Of a DNA stretch of 64,000 nt, positions 20,720 to 32,700 are shown in pieces. Position 1 is the stretch's first letter. Each line of letters starts with the position of its first letter. The position numbers were made by a program, and so were the translations under genes. Below the pieces are notes generated by a model, which searched no databases, had not been told where the DNA came from, and worked only from the letters and a program-made list of their open reading frames with translations. The stretch comes from Thereva unica (Eukaryota > Arthropoda > Insecta > Diptera > Therevidae): positions 225,341,978-225,405,977 of the forward strand of contig OX465281.1 of NCBI GenBank assembly GCA_949987705.1, given 5' to 3'.

Positions 20720-23700
20720 CTGTGAAACAGAAAATTGTGAATAATAGCATAGAAAAAAGTAATTTGAAAGGTGTATGAAAAAAGTACCAACTATCGTCTT
20801 ATTTCTTTACACTAATAATATAATTTTGTTTAAATATGAAAATAACTGCATCAGTGTTAATGCGTGAAAATCGCATGGCTTGTATTTGTTTGTTGTCGAA
20901 GACATCTTTACTGCTACCAGTGGCGGCTCCTGCCTCTAAAATTTGGTGGGGCTTGAGAAATGATTTTATAAAAAGGAATTTAACTCTATTCGTTGCTATC
21001 AAATTTAGGCCTATCGCACTAATTTTAAGAATATAAGCTCAACTTCTTTGGAAAACGAATAAAATAAAAGAATAAAATATTTAACAAAACAAAACAAAAA
21101 TTCAACAAATCAGTAAAAGAAAAAAGAGAAATTAAACTGTTTTATGTAAATAATCTGTCCGATGTTTTTTTTGCTGCGCGAACAATTCAATAGCTTTTCA
21201 TTACAATTTGGAATCTCGGGAATATACATATTTATTACATATTGATAATGTAATCTGTTAATTCTGTTTCATCAGATTGAACATACACAAACTTTTGCTT
21301 GAAATTCAGATTTCAGTTTATCTAGATAAACGTGTAAACAGCATTCATGTAACTAATTTTTGAACAGTTTTTACGATTTGATTATTCTTCAAGTAGCCAT
21401 CGAATGTGATATCTATTGATCTGTTTTATGTAACCATATCAGGAAATATTCCTCGATTACTGTTTGATTCACATTCATCGTGGCCACTAAGAGTAAAATT
21501 GTGTCCACTGCAAAACTTTAAGATATCTAAAATTTGACTCAATACTTGACGATTATTTATATTTCGCTATAGAACTCGCATATCCTGCATCGATCAGTGC
21601 GATAATATTGACCAACCACAAGGTTTGGTAATTTAAATCATTTTTTAAATTCGTAGCGCTTGTTTCATGGATTTTAATTTTTTCCGATACATGTTTTAAA
21701 TCCCGGATACCGCCTTTTGTCCAAGCCGATTCTCCTCTAAACGAACCGCAATAAAAACAGGACAATGAATTTTTTTCTATTCTAATCGTAAACCATTTCT
21801 TTTTTGGAACACCAATCCGACCAAAATTTTCTACTTTAGTATTTTGCAGTGCAAATTAATTTAAAATCAAATGATTGATGCGGCCTTAAACGTTTAATTT
21901 CTACTTTGCTTCTAATAACAAAGGAGAAATATTTTTCTTCAATAAATTATCTAAGTGATTAATTTGAAGCAAAAACAAAAATTGAATCAATATAAATCTA
22001 ATCTAAGAAAAATATATATACAGGTATATATTAAAAAATGGTATATTAATATTTAACAAATAATTAAATAACTAATAATTTAATACATACTAATTATTGG
22101 TGAATAATTCAATATATATGTATCTACCGTAATTTTGCAATCACACATTTTTCACTTAAATAAACTTGAAACTTTCAGTTAAAATTCAATCTCCAATTAG
22201 CCATTTTTCCAATAAGAATTTCTCTTTTTACTACTTATTACTAAATTTATATCCAGATATTTGCTACGGGCTAAATAAAATCAGCCCTTCACGTATATAA
22301 AACCCACAAGTGTAAAAAAAGTTTCTAAATGTTCGGCCAATTAGTATCAAATGCAGGCAAAATTCCTTAAGAAATATAATCGAGAGAACTAAAAGAACGA
22401 ATCGACAACACTGGCACTCTATGTGCGTGAGTAAACCCAGCAGAGCGAGAGAATCCATACATGCCAGTGAGAGAATCCCGATGAATCGCTCGGGGCTAAT
22501 AAATTTTAGCCCCGCTTGGTAGAACAAAAGTGCATGAATCAATCGCTTGAGTCAAGAAATTTAGCATACAAAATGGTTCATCTCCGGGGCTGACTCAACG
22601 ATAGCCCCTGAGGGTAGAGAATTACATGTAAATATATTTTTCCTATAGGAATGGCATTATGATTCGGCCATATTATTTTGATAGAGGGAAGAGAGCTTAG
22701 AGTTTTTCTTTGTTTTTGTTTTTTTATTTGGTTTGTTTTTGATACTTTTTTTATGAAGTTCTACTTCGAATTTTTTTGTGGGGTATTATTTTGGGATTTT
22801 TTTTAGAAATTGTAATAAATTACAAAAAAAATTGCGTTGCTTCTTTGCAAAAATGAAAGTAATTGAAAATGTATGATTATGATTTAATCGATAATTTCTG
22901 GTGGGGCTAAGCCCCACTAGCCCCTAAGGACGAGCCGCCACTGACTGCTACATTTACTACCATGATCGAGGCTTTTGACCTTCCCGGTCAAGCAAGGCTT
23001 AAAACAGGGCGATGGTCTGGCACCCATGCTATTTCATCTCTGTCTAGAAGGAGTAATTCGCAAAGTAAACATTGATGCAAACGCAACCCTGCTTAAAATA
23101 TCAAAACAGTTGGCAGGATATGCTGACGAAATAAACTGCCTTGGCAGATCACTATCATACCTTAGAGAAATATTCACGGAATTAGAAGATGGAGCCAGAC
23201 ATATAGGACTGCAAATAAATGCAGACAAGCACAAGATTCTAATTCAGTCTATAAGTGTGGTCTTTCAAGGTGCCGTGCCGCTTATCGCTGCGGAAGCCCG
23301 TTTTTCACAAAAAATTGATGAGCTCTCCACTGCTCTACAGCATGCCGAGCCAAAAATCAATGACGTTTGCGAATCTATGAAAACATTCAACGATCTCGAG
23401 TCCATCGAGCTACGTCTAACTGCATGTCTAAACTGATGCAGATTATCAACTTCTAGCTGGCTGATAATACACGTCATTTAGATGATTTGCGGCGGGCTCA
23501 GAGGCTCAGCGACGTCATTATTCGGGGAATTCTAGCGAAACCCAATGATTCACCGCTGAAGATTGTTTCCAACTTAGCCGCTTTGATCAACCACCGTCTC
23601 TCTGACTATTCTAATGCCTTTCGGTTGCGTGTTGGGATGCGTCAGCGGAATGCACCGAATGTGGTCAAATTTTTTAGGCAGCGTGAGGCGAAAGCGTTAA

Positions 23701-26700
23701 TGCACGCTTTAAAGGCAAATCAAAAATTTAAATTTCCTCTTGCTGGCTGGATTCACAGGTGAGCCCCAAGTTCACGTTAATGAAAGCCTTACTTCGGCAA
23801 ACAGCGCTATAGGCGTTAAAGCTGCCTAGGATTGCTTTTCTCGGCTTCCACCAGAGACGGCCTTGTACGTGTTAGGAGGAACAAAGATGATCCTTTTGTT
23901 GTGCAAGGTTCCTTTCACCGGAAAGCTACCACAATTGGTTCTAGAAGGGGTTCAAATCGAACACCATGTACTGGATATACCCCACCATCATTAGGCCCAT
24001 GGTAACTTGTGCAGCTTTAGTTTGGTGACACAACACAGAACGGCACTTAAGGTAGAGAAATCCGCGATAAACGCGGCGCTGCGGCTGAAAGCGACTGGCT
24101 ATTTAGACGCTGGTCTTGGGCCAGGACGTTCCATAATAATTAAAATAATAGGAGGGGTTCGAGAAGCGAGTATGCTATCGGATTGAATGCCCTTTAAAAT
24201 CTCAAAATTCGAGCAACCCTTTGTGGCTGTGCACGCAGAAAATAGGCTAATTTAGACTTTTCCTGGGGGGACTAGTGTGGTACACGGATGACTTCAAAAC
24301 AGAAAGAGGTGTGGACGGTGGAGTCAGGAGCGAAAGCCTCAGATTCAGCAGAGGGATAAGCTTAGGCACCCTAGCAACTGTTTTCGAAGCAGAGGTGTAC
24401 GCTATACTGGCTTCATGAGAACTTAAGAAGGGCCTACCAAAATAAACGGATTTTTTTCTTCTCCGATAGCCAAGCGGCGAATAGGGCGTTAAGGTCTCGT
24501 AGGTGAGTTCGGTGTTCTCAATGAAGTTACTCTTGTCTTGGTCCCGGGTCATCGGGGCTACAAAGGCAATGAAAAAGGGGATGCCTTAGCGAAACAGGTC
24601 TCTGACTTTGCATTCATCGGTCCAGAGTCCGCCATTGGAGCACCTACCAGCTTGTTGCAAAGGACCCTACCCGATCGGACTTTGATGAAACATATTGAAC
24701 GCTGGAGGTCCGGGACGGGACTGGCCAACTCTAAGCCATTCCTTCCTACGCCATCTCCTACCACGGGCAAAGATTTGCTAAGGAGCAGTAGAAATGAAGT
24801 CAGGGCACTTGTTGGCTTGATTACCGAATACTGCGCTCTAAATTACCACTTATGGATGCTAGGAATGACGGAAGACCCCATCTGCAAGCTTTCCCTAGAG
24901 GAGGATGACTCTGCGAATGCCCTGCAATAGCGAGGAGCAGGGTTCCTTTGCTCGAGGATTCACTCGAGCATGTAAGCCTAAACGATAAGCTAGGCAGAAT
25001 GCTGAACTTGTTCAAGTGGTCTGGCCTACAGTACCTTTGGACCCAGTACCTCACACAAGAAAAAACGAAAAAATAACCAATCAAACAATTTTCTGAGGCC
25101 GTTATAGATTTATAGTCCCAATAATTAAATATTGACACCGTGCCATCCTAGAAGGCAAAATATTTGAATTGCTCCAAGTTGTCATTAGAGATTGGGTGAA
25201 CGCACTTAAAATCGACACATCCTAAAACTTTTGTATTGTCCTCGGTTTTTTAAAGAAAATTTAGCTACATTTAAGTTCTTTGGAAAAACTAATTCATATA
25301 TCGCACCCTTAAAATGAAAGTGACCTAACTGAAAAATTCCAATTTTGGAAAATGAGGCTTCAAAAAAGTACAGTGTTCATGCATAGGTGAATAGAGCAAT
25401 CTACAAAAGTGAGTAATGTATACGCTGTTCCTTTTTTACTCCTAATTCGGACTATTTTTCATCAAAGGGTTTTAGAGGAGTCAGTTTATGGCAAAATCAG
25501 AATTTACAGGAATTTTGAATTAGGTCACTTTCATTCTAAGGGTGCGATATGTAGAATATTATGCAATACAATAACAAAATAATTTTATAATACCTCTGCC
25601 AATGCTTCAGTCAATTTAAATTCAAAATCCTCGAATGGAAATTTTGGATGTAGAAATACAAAACCCTTTTTATAATCTCTTAACGTCGGTGCTCTGTGAG
25701 CCGGGCAAAATGCAAACGCTGAAAGGAACAGCGATATTTTCTGCAAACAAAAATACAAAACCAAGAATTTAATGTAAAAATTCTAAGCAAAATGAATACC
25801 TCTTTTCTTCGGAAAAATTTCGGCAGATGCTTAACCATACAATAAACAAATTGTGCACTATTAATTATGCAATTGAAGAGTCCCTCATCGAAGCAGCGCC
25901 TTAATGCATAAAAGTGATGAAAGACATTGTCATCGCTTTCGTGATATTCACCAAACATCTCCTTCATCATGTAATAAACAACTTTCGACATTTCATATGG
26001 TGATGCAGAAAATGCGTTGAAATTGTATCTAAACAAATAATAATAAATGTGAAAAAATGAAACACTTTTGTTCAATAAGTGTTTTTTAAATGGTATAAAT
26101 CCTTATACTTCAATAAATCGGCAGGATGTATTGTGATTTGTTCTGCATAAATAGTTCCTGAATGTTTTTCATACTTCGACACTTGCCAATAAAATAATTC
26201 TTGCAAAAATGCTATTTTCCGTTTCTTAATTAATTTTACAAATAAAAATTCAATTACCGTTTTGTGATAGCAAAAAAAATTTACCTCAGCTTGTATAACA
26301 TTGCGGAATGTCTTAAAGTAGTAGTAAGGAATCGCAAAATTCTTGAAGCCCTTCACGATATCTTCATCAACTTTCGAAAACTCATTCTCATCCACCTTAT
26401 TTAAAAATTGCACAATACCCAGGATATTATCCTTTGATGGAAACGGATACTGAAAGCAGGATCGAATTATCAGTCCCGATCGTATATCAACTGCGTTATT
26501 GAATCGCATATCATTGAAAACGTCCGGCATGTTCGCGGATAGCCCGGAATTAGCTGTAATTTTAGCCAAATCGATCTCCTTTTCTAGTCTATTTAAAAAA
26601 TAAATATTATAAAAGGACCACATAATTGTTTAACAAAATAAACCTTATTTTCTTTCGTGTTAACGCTGTATCAGCAAAATTGTCGGTACTGCAGTCCTTA

Positions 26701-29700
26701 ATGATTTCCTTTTTGTCCACTAGAAATATTGAAGCTGTCCGAGTCCCCAGGTATGCCTGTATCGTAGCCTATGCGTAACAAATTTAAAGGTGGTAGATGA
26801 ATAATATAATTGCATAATTTATTTTACCAGTATTTTGTGAGCCTGCAGGATTGTTTCTTTGCAGGTAATGTCGGTGGCGTCGACAGTACCTAAAGCACCC
26901 ATTATTTGCACGTTTATGTTTAAGATTTCTTGGTCTTGAATTCCTAGGAAGTTTTGATTCAAGGCTTCGCCGGCCCATTTTAGTAAGTTTTGAGTTAAAA
27001 ATAGCTCGTCCTAGAACGAGCAAACGACAATTGAAAGAAATAATTCGAGCTTTATGAGACGAACAAGAGAACTTATGATAACAGAACAAATGACCTTCAG
27101 TTTTTTGGACCAATCAAAAATTAGTCAGAACCAGAAGATATTTAGTGATAAAACTAAACTAAAGTATCGTAGTTTCTACTACCACTCTGTGTGATGTCTT
27201 ACTCGTGATGTTGTTGTTGTTGTTGTTTTTAGGCTTTTACTAGCAAAGCTAGTGCACCCACTGGGTCTCTTACTGGTACGAGCCTTGCAGCTATAATAAC
27301 CAAGAGTCTTTGATGATAACAACTAATGTATCGGCCTTATTTTCTTTTTTTTTGATTAAAAGAAAAGAAAAACTCTCTCTCTGATCGTCAATCCCAGTCT
27401 GATGGGCCAATTCAGAAGGGATGTCGTCTTGTTAATGTTAGTTAAAGTTTGTCTTCATGTCTTTACAACGATTAGAGGGCTGCTGTGCCTAAATTTAACA
27501 TAATTCAAAAGCTAACAATTGTAGTTTGTCATTTTCATTGATTGTAAAAATTCTACTAAAATTTTAAATTAGAGGCTAAATGATCAGTGGGCACCTTAGT
27601 GTTGGAGAAAAATTTACACTCCAAAAGGCTAAAAACAGTGAATTTTGAGGAATTTCTTCCCCTGTTAAGAGTTCTGTGTTACAAACCAGTCGAAGGACTA
27701 GTCTTGGTCATGTACGGTATAGATGATTAGTTACTGAGATATGGATTAAGGCCCACTTTGTCATAGAGGGGGCATTTTCCAACAGTGATTGTTTTTTTTT
27801 TCTTTTACCTTTCAGTGCTCTAAGTTTCATGTAGTCTCTGGCCCATTGCTGGTACGTCCTATGAGCGTAATATCCTTGGTCAGCGCTTCTCTTACGAATT
27901 CGTTGAACTGAAGTTCTACTTTGTCAAGGTCCAAGGAGTTGTCAAGTTCCGAGTCCAGAGAACTATTGCCGTGTAAGATGGGCGCACTGTGAGTCTTTGA
28001 TTTCTCAATCGGAATGGGCTTTTGTGAGGTTTTCTTCTCTTTGTTCAGTTTTCCCTCTCCATTTCTTGACTGGGGACCCCTTGGTTTCACTTTGAGAGTG
28101 TTGTTTTGAGAAGACCTTGAGTTACGTACTACCTCGTTGGTAACTTGTGAGTCATTTTTCCGTTGGATGGCTTTTTCCTTGAGGTTGGGTCTTGCTGGGG
28201 TTCTATTTTTCGATTTGAAGATCCTCAAGGCATCTTTTCTTGAGTGGTTGCCACGTCTCATTATCTCGACTATCCTCTTTTCTTTAAGCCAAACCGGGCA
28301 CATCTTATCAAAGGCACTATGGTTGCCTTTACAATTCGCACACTTTTCCACTTTCCTGCATTGCTTGCCCTCATTGCAGTTCACCTCTCCGCATCTTCCG
28401 CAAAGTTTCCATTTTGACTTGCAAAAGCGGCTTAAGTGACCAAACCGTTGGCACTTGAAACATCTCGACGGGGCGTGTACAAATTTATTTACATTGACGG
28501 TTGAGTAGTATAGTTTTAGCTTCTCAGGTATTACTTTCCCTCAAATGTAAACTTTGACTTTGTTGGTCACTGTTGTTATGGTCTTACCCTCCACTTTCCT
28601 TTTCCAAATTATTCTAAAAACTTTTCTGAACTCTAGTGAGGGATTGCTTTCTTTAAAGGCCTCCAATAATTCCTCAACATTCAGACCCTCATCAATTCCA
28701 TGAATTAGGACTGGGGTTGCCACTAGTCCTAAAGGTATGAAGGCCCTATAATTCGAGTCCAGGGGACAGTTTCGAATGAAGTTGTTAGCATTATTTGCAT
28801 TATCAAAATCAATCCTGCATTTACCCGGTCCCATCATTGTGATATGTGTAGCGCCAGTAGTGGAGGCTCTTATCAGGCATTTGCCTAAGGAGAATGGATT
28901 TATATTCTTAACATTCACGTCCAGGGGGTTTGTATTTTGTACAAAGACACGGAAAGGGCCAGAGTCTTATTCAACGTAACCAATAGGTGTAATTTTTACT
29001 TTCATCCGGACTTGCCGCAGGCTTAACCGTTGAATCCTCACTCACATTTTGTTTTAGAATTGTTGAGGAACTCGTGTTGGCTTGTGGTGAGTTTGGATGA
29101 GGAATTTGAGACAGCTTTCCTTTCTTCTTTGTGGGAACCGAACTAATTTTTGTTGATCGGAGGCTTTTTATACTTTGTTCGTCTGTTTTTGTTCGTCCTT
29201 CCATCTTTTTTCCGAGACCATCTTTTGTTTTTGACGTGGGAGTGGTCTTTTTTCCCATGAGTCGTGCAGAGGCTCTCGTCGTGTTCTTCATCATGATTCA
29301 ATCAACGAGGCAGGAGGCAGAACAAGGTAACAGGGGAAGAAGTTTCTCAAAAAGCAAGAGACAGGGCGAGAAACACGTTAACATAAGAGGAAGATATAAA
29401 TTTTTTCGTTTATACCGAGGAGGCCCAAAAACAAGAGGAAAAAATTGTGCCCACTGACCTGGCAAGCCAGTAACAAAAGCAAAACAAGAACCGAAATTGG
29501 TAATTTCAAAAGATCTTTGCACACACATTAACGTTAAAAATAATGAATCACAAAAACTAAAAAATCAATACTGAAATCAAGATGATTAAAACATAATTAA
29601 ATAAGTTAAGACAAGGAAATCATACATATGCAAATGGGTTAAAATAAAATAAATAAACCCAGATTAAATAGATCAGCTAACTAAAATGAATTAAATTAAA

Positions 29701-32700
29701 TTAACAAAAATGATTTAAATTCAAGAAAGACAGAAAAATTTAAAAGGAAAAATAACATATTTAAAAGGAAAGATAACAGGACATCTTAAAAGTGTAGAGC
29801 ACATTTCTAGAAAATTCCGTAACTGTAGACAAATTTACCGTAAAATGAATAAAAGGAATGAAATTAAACAGAAAGGAGTTAAAATATTATAGAATGTATA
29901 AATTTAAGGCAAACTTTTATACTTAATTATTTTTGGATACCAACAAGAATTAAAAACTTAACAAAAAAAAAACAGCAGCCACAATTCACTATTTATTATA
30001 ACACACAAGAGAGACAGTCCAACTGTCCTCGTCCGCGTATGGAGAGAGAGTGTGAAACTCGTGATGGTGCAATGTCTAAGTCTAGTTTGGAGGATAGAAG
30101 TGATTTAGAATCAGTAAAACCCATTGAACGTAAATTAGTTAATTTTGTACTAGACTAGAAATGACTTTCACTGACTTAGTTAAGAGCTAGCTCCTATGTA
30201 CTAGGCATTCTAGCCGGACCTGTTGTTCATCTATAATAATAAAAGAAAGTGTCTGTCTGTGTGTATGTCTGATTGTGCGTACCGTCACGCACTGGGGCCA
30301 AACTAGAAGAGATAGAATTCTGATTTTTTATGTAGATGCATTGATACCCCAACAGGTGGAAGTAAGTTTTCGTTTTTCAAAATTTTAATTAGATTTTTTT
30401 AAATTAATTAATTAGTAGGTACTATAGTACGATTTTCACTATTTTTTACGCCTCTTGCAACTTGATTTTGTCCCACTTTGATGTAACCGATCAACCCCTA
30501 TTTTTGACCATATGCCATATAACATTTTCGTAAAAACATCAAGATGGCGGCCGAATTTTCCAATTGTATTTCCCGATCCCCGATATGGGTATCAAATGAA
30601 AGTGTATGATAAATAGATAACAATTAGTTTTTGGCGTCAGTCGAAATTCAAAATGGCGACTAAAATAAAACGGGGGATTCGATTTCCGAATATGGTGTTC
30701 CGATTTTCATGAAAATCGACACCGAGGTTTAAAGTAGCAAAAAATGAATTTATGATCAGAACTTATGAATTCAAAATGGCCACGCCAATATGGCCGACAA
30801 ATTTGCCAATTGTGTCACGATTCCAATGAAAATCGGTATCGGGGGTTTTTTAAGGTTGCAAATAACGAATTTATGATTAAAACTTATAAATTCAAAATGG
30901 CCGCCCCAATATGGCGGACGAATTTTTCCAATTGTGTTCCAATTACAATTCAAATCGATATCTGGGGGTTTTTGAGGTTGCAAATAACGAATTTATGATC
31001 AAAACTTATAAATTCTAAATAGCCGCCCCGATATGGCGGAAAAAATTTTCGATTTATATTCCCATTACAATGCATATCGGAATCTGGGGTTTTTTTTTTA
31101 GGGTTGATAACAACGAATTTATAATCAAAACTTATAAGTTCAAAATTGTGGGTCCAATATGACGCACGAATTTTGCCAAGCTACAAACTCCCAGCGCCGG
31201 TTCAAAAGAGACATTTAAAAAACATATTCTATCGAATCTTCAGAACACAGGACTACAGTAAAAAGCCAGAAGTGCTTAAGTGCAAATTTGATGATTTTGA
31301 GGTTATTGCATAATTATATTCAGTATTTTATTCTTAATGCTATAATTCTTATCTTAAACTGAGCTTTGGTTGCTGAATTATTGCATCAGCAAAACTGGTT
31401 TTGTGCACAATTCTGTTAAAAAAAACTTTGAGGGCGATTTTCTCGAAACACATATTTTGCACTTATAGTCCATTTAAAACGCGGAGGGGGGGGGGTGTTC
31501 CAAAATAACACCGTTAAGAAAATCGAACCCTAAAGGTTTTTGGGGTCGCTGATCACGAAAATCGGAGTCCCGCGGTCCTAAAACATGGGCGTCACCCTTA
31601 AAAATGCAAACAAACCCTTTTTCGCGATTATTTCGATAATAATGAAAACTAATGCCATGAAATACTTTTTTTTAATATTTATTTGCGAAGGTGGTTGATT
31701 TGTACTTAATCAAGGCGAACTTTATGATAAGGGGTAGTCCTAATGGGTTGAAATCACCCCTAAATCGACTAAAAATGAAAAAAATTTAAACATTATTTTT
31801 TTTAAATTTATGCCTCAAATACGATTTTGAAAATAATTCATTTTTGCCTGACAGTACGCCCAAAATCGAATTTGAGGCATAAATTAAAAAAAAAATAATG
31901 TTTACATTTTTTTATATTTTTGGTCGATTTAGGGGTGGTTTCAACCCTTTAAGATCACCCCTTATCATAAAGTTCGCCTTGATTTAGTACAAATCAACCA
32001 CCTTTTTTTTTATGTGACACACTAGAGACTTAGGGAAGGCCCCTTTGTACTGTCCGACTATGCAATTGCATTTATTTTTTGAAATGTCGAACAGCAGCTC
32101 TAGTCGGAAGATAGAGAGAGAAGAAGTGAAGGAAAGAACTGTCACAACCTAGCTGCGGTATTTTTTTTTTATTTTTTTTATTTCACCTACTCCCAACCAT
32201 TTTGCGACTCTGACATCGGGGCATCGAGAACAACTCGCTGGAGTGTTATGCCTCCTGAAATGAGTTGAATCGCATCAACCAACCGATGACATGCGCTTGG
32301 AGGAGCGGGGAAGAACTAGTGAAGGCTATGACAGAAGGAATCAGGAATGCAAAGAGGGAAGAAGAAAGAAGGAAAGTTATGTTGGTGGGAAATTGGGAAA
32401 GGCTGGGACCGTGGCACCGCCGGGAATCGAACCCGGGACCTCTGGGACAGTAGTCAGGCGCCTTACCCCTAGACTACCGAGGCCAATAAATATTAAAAAA
32501 AGTGTATTTCATTGCATTTGTTTTCATTATTATTGAAATAATCGCGAAAGCCCCCCATTTTTAAGGGTGACACCCATGTTTTAGGACCGCGGGGCCCGAT
32601 TTTCGTGATTAGCGACCCCAAAAACCTTTAGGGTTCGATTTTCTTAAGGGTGTTATTTTGGAACACCCAAACGCGCGTTTTGAATGGACTAATAAGCACT

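Noticed and set aside
30535..31175. Repeat array as CRISPR
   Set aside because: Units are ~120 bp, contiguous and diverged, with no spacers; the genome is eukaryotic.
32265..32536. Open frames with Arg/Glu-rich sequence (also 35536-35823 and 49445-49753)
   Set aside because: They lie within SINE copies and recur only because the SINE is repeated.
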